Shown: positions 22,157 through 33,038, numbered from the stretch's first letter. The stretch is DNA of 64,000 bases from Plantago major (GCA_026545765.1 CM048842.1:21044667-21108666); one strand, 5' to 3'. Numbers and translations are program-made. The notes: a model not told the origin generated them from the letters alone.

Positions 22157-23263
22157 TTATGGGCTGTACGCTTCTTGCGGACCCAAACATCTCAGATGAG
22201 TGCCTGCGAAAGATTTTTTATACAAATCTTCCCTAAGTAGAAAATATCTATTTCTTCGGCGCTGTACACTCCTTGACTCCTTCGGATCAGCTGGTAATGA
22301 TCCGTCCTTGAGATAAATAAAGATATCAGTCATCCAGTTTCTTCCTGTTTCAGTTATCATAACACTGGGAGTAGGACTCATGACGGATGAGTCCGTAATA
22401 GTGAGTAGGATAACTCTCCTTGTGTCTAGAGCGGCTATTGCGGACGCATACTCTGCCAGAGCGTCCGCTCTTTCGTTCCATGCCCTATCAAACTTCTCCA
22501 GGGTAAACTCATCAAAGAGACTGACTTCCTGCTTAAGTAGCTCAAGGTACTTGATCATTGAAGGGCCTTTTGTGGCAAAAGCACCAGAAAATTGGGCTTC
22601 AACTAACTGTGAGTCCGTGTAAGCTTTGAGTTTTCGGATCTGCAGGGACTTGGCTAGACGTAGTCCGACAAACAGTGCTTCATATTCAGCCTCATTATTG
22701 GTGACTTTGAAGTCCAAAGATACCGCATAGTCAAGTTCCGCGCCATCAGGACTTTTAAGATAGATTCCAATACCTCCTACTCTTCCAGTGGAGGAACCGT
22801 CCACTTCCAATGTCCAAACATCAGAGGGATGTTCTTTGGTTTGGAGATCTTCTGTAAGCTCCCGAGTTTCCAACCTTTGTTCCTCCTTCTCTTTAACATC
22901 CGAATCGGAGTTGTTAGTACCGGATTCCCTTGTGAGATCATCGAGAAGGAACATTTGGTTTACCTGATATTCCTCCCATGATGTAGTCCGAGATTGATTG
23001 ATGAACTGTGCATCCTCGAGGTTTTCGGGGCTGATCTTCAGCAGAACTGGCTTTCGGTTGATCTGCTTGGTAATTAGACATTCGAATGCCTGGTTATCCG
23101 GGACTTTCTCTGACTCCGCTTTAGGGTATTCTGCTAGGAAGTCCGCAACGACTTGAGCTTTCTTGGCTGTCGGAGCCTGATAGCTAATGTCGTATTCACT
23201 TAGCTCAATCGCCCACTTAGAGAATCGTCCGGATTGGTCGGGCTTTCCCAAGACCTGTTTCAA
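22157..23263 (-). pseudogene. RNase H end, aRNH and integrase stub of Tat unit 2
   Basis: One long minus-strand frame. It begins KQVLGKPDQSGRFSKWAIEL (end of the RT-linked RNase H), passes a linker, then aRNH with EVDGSSTGRVGGIGIYLKSP, NNEAEYEALFVGLRLA and AYTDSQLVEAQFSG, and finally the first part of integrase (RNRYFLLREDLYKKSFAGTH). It stops where sequence equal to the very 3' end of pol joins at about 22190, so the integrase core (about 1.2 kb compared with unit 1) is deleted. A frameshift separates it from the RT frame at about 23270. Confidence 0.85.
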
Positions 23264-23287
23264 AGGTTCCGTAGTTATACTACTATT

Positions 23288-25495
23288 TTATGAGACTTGA
23301 AATATGGCTTTAATCGCCGCGGTGTAAACCAGAGCATATGCAAATTTCTCAATCTTGACGTATCTTGTCTCCGCCCAAGCAAAGGCTTTACTAAGATAGT
23401 AGATTGGCAAGTGATCATTAGCTTGAACCCGTACTAGTACGGAACTCATTGCCTCTTCTGTAATTGCTAGGTAGAGGTAGAGTGGTTCTCCTTCAACGGG
23501 TTTGGAGAGCAGCGGAGGGGAATGGAGGTACTTTTTCAAATTTTCAAAAGTCTCAGAACATTCCGCGGTCCACTCAAAGCTCTCTCCTCTCCGTAGGATT
23601 TTGAAGAACGAAAGGTTCTTCTCTGCGGATCGCGAAATAAAAAGACTTAAGGACATGAGATGTCCAATAAGCTGTACCTCGTTGAGGTTCTTCGGATGAG
23701 GCAGATCTAGGATTGCCTTGATCTTTTCGGGATTTGCATTTATCCCTATCTCTGTGACCATGTAGCCCAAAAACTTTCCGCCCTTCACTCCGAAGGTGCA
23801 CTTTTCCGGATTCAGCTTCATCCCGTAGTTCCTGAGGATAGCGAAGCATTTGTTCAAGTGCTCTATATGTTGTTCTTCGATTTTGCTTTTGACGAGCATG
23901 TTGTCTACGTATACCTCCATGGTCTTGCCAATTTCTTCCTTTAACATCTGATTCACCAGTCGTTGGTAAGTTTCCCCTGTGTTTTTCAATCCGAAGGGCA
24001 TCACTATAAAGCAATATACCCCTCCCGCAGCAAAGAAAGTTGTTTTCTTAATATCCTCCTTTGCCATCCGAATCTGGTAAAAGCCTTGATACGCATCCAT
24101 AAAACTCAGTAACGCGCATCCAGCTGTAGAATCAACCAATTGGTCAATCCGTGGCAAAAGGTATGGATCCTTCGGGCAAAACTTATTTAGCCTGGTGAAA
24201 TCATTGCACATCCGCCATTTGCCTGGTGACTTTTCTACTAGAACCACGTTGCAGACCCAATCAGAGTATCGGACCTCTTCAATATGTTCTGCTTTCATGA
24301 GTCGTTCAACTTCGGCGTATATGATGGCATCCTTGATAGGACCGAAGTCCTTTCTCTTATGGCGGAATGATTTGATCGAGGGATCCATGTTCAAACGGTG
24401 AACAGCGATCCTCGGATCTATGCCCTTTAGGTCGTCAGTACTCCAAGCAAAGACATCACTGTTATCTCGGAGACAAGCAATGAGTTTCATTTCCACTTCC
24501 GCATTCATCTCTGTCCCGATTCTAGTCTTCTTATCCGGGCTCCCAATAACCAGCTCAACTTCCCTGAGAGTTTCATGAGGCTCGATCCGTGCAGTTTTAG
24601 GAAACTTGTCCTTCTGGCTCCCCACCCCAATGTTAGGATTCTCTTTCTTTGGTGGAAGAATAGCGTGCGGAACAGAAGTCACAGCAACTGCCAACACTGG
24701 TGTTGATGCTCTACTTGTGGACATAATATAACACTCCCAAGCTTCTCGGATGTTCCCCACTTCCTCTCCAACTCTGCATGGGGTCGGGAACTTCATCCTA
24801 TTATGGAGGGTGGAGGATATAGCTCGGAACTGATTGAGTCCCGGACGACCAAAGATGGCGCAGTGATCAAAAGTTCGATCCACCACTACAAAACGGACTA
24901 GCTGTGTTACTCTTGCGGGATGTGTCCCAAGTGAAACATGAAGCATGACACTCCCTAGAGGACGGATAGTACCTCCTTCGAACGCTAATATGGAGGTATT
25001 GACTCTCTCATATCGGATTTCTCCAAGATTCATCTGATCTATTATCGATTTGGAGATGATGTTCGAGGAACTCCCTGTATCTACCAGGATCTTGTTTACT
25101 CGATAAGTTGCAATGGTTAAAGAAACCACCAGCGGAACGTCCGGATCATCTATGTCTTCGCCTCCTGGCGTAGGAGGAGGGATCTCACTATCATCAAAAT
25201 ATATAGCATTTGTCCCTCGAATTGCTGGAGCAGCATATGATCTGTCATTGTTCCGGAGATTCTGAGCTGTCCGCTCTCTGGCGTTCCTACTATCGCCCCC
25301 AGTTGGTCCGCCTGCTATGGTGTTGATCACTCTGCTGTATGGAGGGTTCTCCATTTCAACGTCATATTCGTACCTGTATGGGTGTCGGTCCGTGCGAGGC
25401 GGACGGTGGGCTGGCGGAGGTGGCAAGGATAGAGGGTGGGGCAGTGGCTCTAACATCCCTTTTTTGCTCCGTCTTATCATGTCTAGAAGGCTCAT
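23288..25495 (-). pseudogene. Protease and reverse transcriptase of the Tat element (unit 2)
   Basis: A 735-codon minus-strand frame. The aspartic protease has ILVDTGSSSNIIS near residue 135. RT motifs follow in order: WRMCNDFTRLNKFCPKD, LLSFMDAYQGFYQIRM, FIVMPFGLKNTGETYQRLV and then YVDNMLVKS, where the catalytic YVDD has become YVDN (AAC instead of GAC, about 23899-23901 on the plus numbering). The start of RNase H follows (ETFENLKKYL...PLYLYLAITEEA). The changed Asp alone should abolish polymerase activity. Otherwise the frame is remarkably open. Confidence 0.88.
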
Positions 25496-26465
25496 CCGTA
25501 TAGATGTGCTCTTCCAACTTTCCCTCTCTTATCAAATGTTCAACCTCCGTTTTCAGTTGAATACAATCGTCCGTCTCATAACCACGGCTCTTGTGAAACT
25601 TGCAGTACCTCTTTGCATTCTTGTTCTTCCGATTGTTATGAGAGGGCTTTGGCCATTGGACATCCAGCTTCTTCTCAATAATAGTTTCCAAGATGTCGGA
25701 TCTTGGTCTATTGAGAAAGGTATAATCCGCATATCTCCTTTGCGGACTCCTCTCTCTGTGGAAGCCCTTATCTCTGTGATCCTTCCTCGGATCAAACTTA
25801 TTAGGGAGGTGCTCTTGCTTTACTAACTCCTTTCCCTTATTGGATCTTGCTCTCACTGGAACATTCCTTCGGTACTCCTCTCCATACATTACTTCTTCAC
25901 AGATGTCATCCAAATGCTTTTCACTCCTTACTTCCTGACTAGAAATTTTTCTGCGGAGTTCTGAGTTGAAAGTATTAGCATACAGGTGACGGACCCGTTC
26001 CTTAATACTGTGTGGCTCAACTCGAAGAACTTCCGCGTTAAAGCGATATAGGAAGGTCCTGAGATCCTCTTGCTCCCTTTGGATAACTTCTGCCAGATGC
26101 TCGACAGTGCGCTTTCATCATTTCGATTTTCCAAATCGTACCAGAAACTTGGAGGAGAGGTCCGCATAAGACCTTATCAACTTGTTTGGCAATGTAGTGT
26201 ACCAATCCATGGCCGTTCCGAAGAGAGTAGATGAGAACGTGAGAGCTTTCGTGTTGTCGCTCATCCCCTTGGAATCCATCTTACTATTGTACCTTGTTAA
26301 GTGTCCAACGGGACAAGCATCCCCGTAATAGTATTCCAAGTTCGGAATCACTTGATCCAAGTTCCTGTTCCTTTCCTTTTCTCTCATGATTTCATCACAC
26401 AGAGGGTTTAGTGCTCTAGTAGCTACCTGCTCATGATCCTTTACCAGGCGTCCGAGGTTGATCAC
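25362..26465 (-). pseudogene. gag of the Tat element (N-terminus missing)
   Basis: Minus-strand frames 26465-26118, 26167-25928 and 25913-25362 together give a gypsy gag. They contain NTKALTFSSTLFGTAMDWYTTLP...FLVRF (retrotransposon gag core), then a charged region, then the zinc-binding-like YCKFHKSRGYETDDC typical of this lineage, followed by CIQLKTEVEHLIREG. There are at least two frame breaks. The upstream end joins LTR sequence directly at 26465/26466, so the gag start, leader and primer-binding site are deleted. Confidence 0.82.
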
Positions 26466-27242
26466 CTGAAAAGACTAAGTGGGGGGGGGGGGGTTAGATA
26501 GGTAATCCGGGTTGCAAGTTGTCAACCCGGTAAGAGACTTTACTCAAGAGAGAGTTGTAAAGCTCTCAATGTGGTAGTTATGAGGAAGGTTACAATACCA
26601 ATATGGCTTACCTTAAAGTTTGGAACCTGGGTTATGTTTATAGAGACCATATCTTATGAGATGAATCATAAGATGGTGCTAAGTGTATGTTTCAGATTTG
26701 GACACCAATGCTACATTTGGCCCACAACCCAATAGTGAATAGTAGCCACATCCGATTAATGGGCCTGGGAGGGTAGTTTGGACCTTTTCCCTCTGAGAAT
26801 ACTGTTCTGCCTGTTGGGTCCGTGTCAGTCCCTCGGACAGATCCGTCTGCTTGGTTGGTCTGCCCTTAGGTATCTCTGGGTGTCTGAGCCAGAAGTTTCA
26901 CGGAAGTATCTTAGTTGTTCTGTTATATACGGTTGGTCTTAATGTGATGGTGGCATCCGAGATTCTCTCATCCGGTCCGTTTGGCATCCTAGGACTTATA
27001 GTTTATGGTACTTGGAAGGACCATGTGACCTTTTGTCAGGTTCGGAAGTCGTACACCTAGCTTGGTCAGACTTAGCTGAGAAGGTGTGTTGACTTGTAAG
27101 TACTAGTTGACCTGGAATGGTTTCCCTTAGGTCGGACCATTTGAAGGTCGGACTAGTACTGAATTGGCTATTTCAGACTTGATGCGCTCTAGGACACGCT
27201 CTATGGCGCCCTTAACGGATTGGACACATGTCCGTATCAACA
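26466..27242 (-). repeat. 5' LTR of the composite Tat element (3'-truncated)
   Basis: In element orientation it starts TGTTGATACGGACATG at 27242 and parallels the 3' LTR. It ends inside the LTR just past the G homopolymer (about 26480-26493 on +), so about the last 120 bases, the primer-binding site and the gag start are missing. It is followed by the target duplicate AATAG at 27243-27247. Confidence 0.88.
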
Positions 27243-27247
27243 AATAG
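27243..27247. repeat. Right target-site duplicate AATAG of the Tat element
   Basis: It matches 10948-10952. The intron of the monooxygenase gene resumes here and runs to the acceptor ACATGCAG at 27722-27729. Confidence 0.9.
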
Positions 27248-28861
27248 TCCTTTAGTAATTGTTCATCATGTTTTTTTAGAACGGTTAGAATCTGGGATCT
27301 TGAGGATACAGGAGATTAGAGAATTGGAGAACACTCTTATTATGAATCCCTTGTGTAAATTAGAGAGAACATGTGTGATGGCTTGGTCAGAAAAGGATTC
27401 TAAACTCCTTAGACAATATGTAATATTTTTGTTTATTGGTGTTGATTTGTTTGTTTTGATTCCTTGTACTCTCCATTAGGGTATGCCCTTCTTAGTGTTG
27501 TACTCCTATTGTGCTTCAATATATTTTTTACTTCTTGCGGAAACAGAAAAAAAAAATTGTTTGGCTATTCATTTACCTTCTGGTTCATCTTCCAGTTTGC
27601 AGAATTGTGAAGATTCTTTGCTTATCTTGTTTCTTCTCTTCATGTGCATCTTCTTGAATTTGTTACTTGAGCAATCATAGCTCGCCGCCTTACGTTTTGT
27701 TTAAATGATGCAACTTTTTCTACATGCAGATTTTGACCGGATTGTAAGCTCGGTTTCGGTCGCACACTTTTCACAGTACAAACTCATGCGGCTACTTGTG
27801 AAGCAGCTTGAAGATATTGGTTTCAAAATCAGAATTGGTGATAGTTTAATGAGCACAAATGAGGGCAAGCTTGCAGCAAAGAATATACTATCAGGCCATG
27901 AATGCAAATCCATCAGTTCAACTGAAAATGGTGTCACTGTGACTACTTTTCTTACGGAAGGAAAGCATGTAGAAAAGGAATTCAGATGCAATTTTCTTGT
28001 TCGTACTGACGGTGCAGCAAGCACAATTAGAAAACTCGTGGGAATAGGAATGACTGGTGAGACTGATTTGCAGAAGCTTATTAGTGTACATTTTACGAGA
28101 CAAGATCTCGGGAAGTACTTGATAAGCGAGAGACCAGGGATGTTGTTCTTTATCTTCAACCCTGGAGCTATAGGTGTTCTTGTTGCTCATGATCTATAGC
28201 AAGGGGAATTTGTGTTGCAGGTGGTGTAAGTTTCAATTTGCTTATAAATCCTTGAATTTTATATTCCTGGTGCAAACTCTGAGTTTCACATTTCAATGGT
28301 ATTATGTAGGTACCTTTTTATCCACCCCAGCAGAAGTTTGAAGATTTCATCTCTGAGGTACCCCTTTTCTTGGTCTTCTTCGCAGTAGAGAAAAAAATTA
28401 TTTAACAGTAAATGTCATTGCTGATCACAGATTGTTTAGTCATTGGCTGCATCCTTGCTTAAAAATGAATATGGTCTATATAAGACAGAAACAAGGGAAA
28501 TAGTGCTGCTAAAGCTTATTTTGAGAACTTGCATCTTCACTTCGCAACTCGCAAGAATACAGTGAAGACCAATTATTTTGAAACGCTTTCGTTGCTTAAA
28601 TTTAGACTTTACAATAAGCTTGATCTGTTGGAACACTAACAAATCGCTTCTGCTAAATCTAGTACCTGTTTCTTCAAGCACAGAGATCATTTATAGTCAT
28701 TACTAGAATTTTTTTTCTGATAAGGAATTATCTTAGTTACTTGTAGATGTGTGAGAAAATAATCTTTACATTACTTGTAGATGTAAAGCCCTGGGCGATG
28801 CATGCTGAAGTTGCTGAAAGATTCTTAGCCTGTAATAACAGAATAATACTTGCTGGTGATG

Positions 28862-30197
28862 ATGACTAGTTCATCATCTTCATCGTCAGAGCTCTCATCA
28901 GCATTAGGAACTGATTGGTCCATAACTTCTGCGGTTTCTGCAGATAGGGCTTGGTGTTTTTCACCACTTTTGGCAGCATTTATGAGTTCATCAGCAAGGC
29001 ATTCTGCATTAGTCGCAACATTTCTGAACGGACTTTCTCTTGCTGAGTCTACTTGTGCAGTAGTTGATGATTCTTTTGCAGCATTGATGAGTTGATCTGC
29101 CTTTATCAGTTCATCGGCAAGGCCTGTAGATATCTGAGAATCTACAACCTCTTTGGGTGTGTCTTCTGATTTGTCAGCAGACTTCTTTCTTGAAGTTCTG
29201 GGCTTCTTGGTCGCAAACTTTTCTTCAGATACCTTTTCAGACTTTCGCTTCTTAGAACCTTTCTGAGACCCGAGAACCTTTTCATCAAGTTTGTATACTC
29301 ATATTTGTAGAGTAGGTTCTTGTTGGCTATTTCAAATGCCTCTCCGAGCTTAATGCCAAGCTTCTCCAAGAAGTAGCATATCTTGCACCATAGCCTCATG
29401 GCCTTTGGCTCAGCTAGTCCTTTGGCAATCTTAGGCTCGGAGCCTTGAATCTTCTTCACAAACTTCATGAAGGCGTACTTTCCCCAGTTAAAAGGGTTTT
29501 CCAGCCTTTTGTCTTGTTGATTCAGCAAGAACATCATGATCCATCGTTCTTGGCTTATCTGGTCAGCACGTCCTTGTAGACCATCAAAGCATCTGTGAAG
29601 AATGCAAGCCAATACATCCAAGTGAACCATCAGATGTCTGGTTCGGATGTCAGCAAGCTTGAACTCAGTGGGTGTATCTGATTTTTCAAGATCACACACG
29701 TCACTGTATAATTTGTTAACACCTTCAAGGAGATCATCATCCTTGGTGTTTATTTCAAAATCCTTTCCAAGATTTTGAAACTCAAACAACTTACAGAAAG
29801 TTGTTAAGTCCAGAAGGATTTCCTTTCCTAGGACTGAGGTTTTGACAGGCACTATTTCAGTGCCTTCAGAAACACAGGAAATTATCCTGGAGTTGTTGTA
29901 AAATTCCAACACATCGAGTGATGATATTCCACTTGGGCGAGCAGATAGAAAACCCTTGATTTGTGCCTTTTCAAGCATGTCAAGAATCAGCTTTCTGTCG
30001 GCTTGGTTCTCTATTGTAGCCGTGAGGTATTCCTCAACCATGGCACCACCCCAAATCATTCTATGATTTGAAGTCCAATGGTTAGGATTAAAATCTCCTA
30101 CTGGTCGGTTGTTCACAATAACCAACTCTGGTGCTTGCTTTTCAGTAGTACCAGTGGAGGATTGAGATTTCAGTGTAGAAGAATTCTTTGGGGCCAT
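28862..30197 (-). pseudogene. Extra ORF after pol of the Sirevirus (function unknown)
   Basis: Starts MAPKNSSTLKSQSSTG at 30197 and is open for about 300 codons (NNRPVGDFNPNHWTSNHRM, WGGAMVEEYL, TRHLMVHLDVLACILHRCFD). A frameshift near 29283 moves the reading to another frame. That frame continues with a Lys/Arg-rich nuclear-signal-like part (GSKKRKSEK, then KKPRTSRKKS) and an acidic Ser/Asp/Glu tail repeated around LADELINAAK, until the break at about 28862. Sireviruses can carry an additional, sometimes envelope-like, ORF here. I see no signal peptide or membrane segment, so an envelope role is not supported by this copy. Confidence 0.6.
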
Positions 30198-31019
30198 CTC
30201 TTTATATAGTGTAGAGAATTTGGATTGGTGTTTGAAAGAGATTTGATTCAGTAATTCTTTGTAGAAAAACTTAATCTTGATTTGCAGAGATTGTAGAAGG
30301 TTTGCAGAGAATCAAGAGAAGGTTTTGCTATTTTTGTGCAAGTCTGAATGTTGGATTAGGCGAAAGTGATCGCTTTTGCCAAAATCCTATATATATAGCA
30401 ACGTAATTCTAACAAACATATACACACAAATTGGTTTTGTATGTATGTATCTGTGAATTGCAGTGAGGCGTGGGTAAAAGTTTGTTCGGCATTAAATGCA
30501 TAGTGGGCCACGTCTGAAATTCAACAGTCCACTATTTACAGAGAATTAATTTCGTCCGTTAAGATCAAATGCTTAATTTCATCAAGGGTCACCATTGCTT
30601 CTTCATCAATGATCACAATCAGCAATTGTGATTGTGCCCAATTAATGAATTTTGGCGATTTGCTATCTGAATCACAATTCTGTGTGACTAAGAACACTGT
30701 TTGTATCTGAGTCTATCTCATACTCAATATTTGTCCAAGTTTTACACAAATATAGAAATAATACAAATTTCAAGAGAGTAGTTGACTGCAAACAGTTGTA
30801 CTATTCTCTTTTGTGTTCCCCCTCACTGAGTGAACTAGATATCTGAGTTCGCCCCGAGATCTTAAGCTGTCTTTTTGCTCTTTAGCCTTTTTGACTTCTG
30901 GATACCTGTTCCAGTTTTCTCTTTTCTCTTCTCTGGATGCCCGTTCCAGATACCTCTTCTCTGGATGCCCGTTCCAGATACCTCTACTCTGGATGCCTGT
31001 TCCAGATACCTCTTCTCTT
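30198..31019 (-). other. Spacer between pol and the extra ORF, with a 28-bp minisatellite
   Basis: Non-coding. 30931-31016 (+) holds about three copies of CTGGATGCCCGTTCCAGATA plus CCTCTTCT, starting at 30933, 30961 and 30989, a 28-base period. A diverged earlier copy starts near 30898. I see no ORF or other signal. Confidence 0.65.
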
Positions 31020-31412
31020 TCAGTTCATTGGTAGTTCCATTAGTCCAAGACTATGTCTTAAGGCTAAGAATCTACTTTCTTGTAGTAGCTTAGTGAAGAT
31101 ATCTGCAAGTTGGTCTTCAGTGCCAATCTTGAGTATCTCTATATTGCCCTTTTCAACATGGTCTCTGATGAAGTGATGTCTAACATCAATATGCTTTGTT
31201 CTGGCATGAAATTTAGGATTCTGTGTAATTGCAATAGCACTTGTGTTATCACAGAAAATGGGAGTTTTCTTCTCATCAGATCCATAGTCTTTAAGTTGTT
31301 GTTGTATCCACAGAATTTGTGTTGCACAACAACCAGCAGCAATATATTCAGCCTCTGTGGTAGAAGTTGCAATTGAGTTTTGCTTCTTGCTAAACCACGA
31401 GATAAGTCTAGT
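31020..31412 (-). pseudogene. RNase H of the Sirevirus
   Basis: The minus-strand frame reads LISWFSKKQNSIATSTTEAEY (shortened here), then IFCDNTSAIAITQNPKFHART and HHFIRDHVEKGNIEI, ending DIFTKLLQ...LMELPMN before TGA (31022-31020). These are the usual copia RNase H motifs, with Glu of TEAEY and Asp of CDNTSAI. Its upstream end joins directly to the end of the integrase frame at about 31410, and no RT lies between them. Confidence 0.85.
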
Positions 31413-32746
31413 ACCCAGAAACTATTTCAGTATCTAAGACATTTTGCTCCTCAGAAGGGCAATTAATGTCTGACACTTGCTCAGTGTTTGAGCTATCTGG
31501 AACATGTCTTTCAGAGAGATTGTTTCCAGAGATAGCTTCATGATGAACATCTTCAGTTTCCATTTCTGGAAGTTTCATAGGAAATTCTTCATCATGTTTG
31601 TGAGTCATCTTGTTGTTACTAGGCACTTCATGCTTTTCTACGTCAGAGTCATCCTCACTTTCCATAATGATATTTCTTCTTTCTGAGGATTCTTCTTCAG
31701 AATCCCTCAGCAATAGTTCTTTGAACCTTTCTGAGAGTTCATCATTAGGAGGTGTTTTCTTACTTCCTTCATAGAATACAACATGAACTGATTCTTCAAT
31801 TTTCTTTGTTCTTTTGTTGTAAATTTCAGAAGCTTTGCTATTCGTGGAATAACCAAGAAATACACCTTCATCTGCCTTTGGTTGAAATGTTCTCAGATAA
31901 TCTTTCCCATTGTTTAGAACAAAACATTTACAACCAAATACTCTCAGATGTTTGATATTAGGGGGTCTACCAACCAAGATTTCATAATGGGTCTTGTCAT
32001 GGTGTTTGTTTATCAAGCATTTGTTCTGAGTGTAGCAAGCTGTGTTTACAGCTTCAACCCAATAAATTTCACTTATTTAGCATCGTCCTTGCACCTTCTT
32101 TAAGGGTTCTATTTTTCCTTTCTGCAACACCATTTTGTTGAGGTGTTCTTACAGAGGAAAGTTGGTGTTGTATACCTTTGCAGGTACAAAACTTATTTAT
32201 GTACTGGTTGACAAACTCAGTACCATGGTCTGTTCTGATTGCAGATACCTTGTCATTTTTCATGACTTCAAGCTTTTTCAGCAAGTTTGGTATCTCTACC
32301 CTGGCATCAGATTTGTGTTTCAGAAAGACAACCCAAGTGAATCTTGAGAAGTCATCTACAACAACCAGACCATACTTCTTTCCTGCATAACTAGTTACAG
32401 ATAATTCAAAAAGATCCATGTGTAATAGTTGCAGTGGTCTAACACTAGAGTGTCTGATTTTGGACTTGAAAGAGATCATAGATTGTTTCCCCATCTGACA
32501 GGCAGAACAGATACCATCCTTTCTGAAAGATGTTCTGGGAAGGCCAACCACTAACTCTTTCTTGGAAAGTCTGTTCAGAGTTTTGAAGTTCAAGTGACTC
32601 ATTCTTTTGTGCCATAACCAGTGCTCTTCTGTGTGACCAGATTGACTCACCATGAGACATTCTTCAGTTGTGGCAGATGCCCAATCGACAACATAAAGAC
32701 TGCCTTTCCGCCGAGCAACCAAGATGCTCGCTTGACTCATTGTCAA
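31408..32746 (-). pseudogene. Integrase of the Sirevirus
   Basis: 32746-32069 carries the pre-integrase zinc module (HKRMSHLNFKTLNRL...ICSACQMGK) and the core with HMDLFE, AIRTDHGTEFVN and QQNGVAERKNRTL, that is D, D and E. 32016-31408 continues with the typical copia GRPPNIKHLRVFGCKCFV and FLGYSTNSKASEIYN, then an acidic linker. A stop/frameshift lies at about 32040-32070. The linker normally leads to RT, which is absent. Confidence 0.88.
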
Positions 32747-33038
32747 TTAGTTTGCAGTATTTTGCTTTGAATTTTATAGTAAAACCCTTGTCTGCAAACT
32801 GGCTCATGCTAAATAGATTATATTTCAAATCCTTAACATGTAATGCGTCAGTGATTGTTAATGTTCCCAATTTGACGTTGCCAAATCCCAGAGAGGGATT
32901 TAATTCTCCTCCAAAGAAATCGATATCCGTCCTGTTGCAAGCTTTGTAATCGACCAGATTTGCTTTGTCTCCTGTCATGTGCTTTCCGCATCCACTATCA
33001 AATAGCCATTGTGCTTTAGTCCAGGAAGCATTCTGCAC
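32664..33038 (-). pseudogene. Aspartic protease of the Sirevirus
   Basis: Begins MQNASWTKAQWLFDSGCGKH; DSG is the catalytic motif and GKHMTGD the usual copia continuation. Then LGFGNVKLGTLTITDALHVK and YNLFSMSQFADKG are typical of copia PR/pre-integrase. Its end is in a different frame from the integrase ORF (frameshift about 32740). It cleaves the gag-pol polyprotein in active elements. Confidence 0.85.

Larger units (their letters stand above)
10953..27242 (-). mobile_element. Composite Tat-lineage Ty3/gypsy retrotransposon with antisense genes
   Basis: A minus-strand element bounded by TGTTGAG (10953) and ATCAACA (27242) and flanked by AATAG. In element orientation it holds: truncated 5' LTR (27242-26466), gag, protease-RT-RNase H, a second RNase H of the archaeal type (aRNH, typical of the Tat lineage), a stub of integrase, antisense ORF cassette 2 (22058-18430), a second RNase H/aRNH/integrase block (18429-16071), antisense cassette 1 (15880-12839), a polypurine tract and a 3' LTR (12033-10953). 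Unit 2 lacks the integrase core and its own 3' LTR. Unit 1 lacks gag, protease and RT. This reads as a fusion of two tandem elements by deletion. It is defective. Confidence 0.9.
10200..28861 (+). pseudogene. FAD-dependent monooxygenase (UbiH/PHBH-like), copy B, 5' exons, split by a Tat retrotransposon
   Basis: The N-terminal part of the gene also seen at 5380-7254. Exons: 10200-10377, 10613-10695, 10810-10945, 27730-28220, 28310-28357, possibly a decayed one near 28432, and 28781-28861. All clear junctions are GT-AG with matching phase. Residues 1-32 are Arg-rich without acidic residues, like a mitochondrial presequence. Then comes the Rossmann segment LPVLIVG-stop-GPVGL, where the second Gly of the FAD-binding GxGxxG is a TGA (10332-10334). 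Exon 2 has the LEK...HPQAHFINNRSME segment. Exon 4 ends AIGVLVAHDL followed by TAG at 28197-28199. The last exon reads KPWAMHAEVAERF...ILAGD, the start of the second FAD motif (GD), then breaks into a copia element at about 28861. A 16.3 kb Tat element sits in intron 3. Clearly a pseudogene. Confidence 0.88.

Noticed and set aside
29142..30197. Extra Sirevirus ORF as an envelope gene
   Set aside because: No signal peptide, transmembrane segment or furin-like site visible; kept as an ORF of unknown function.
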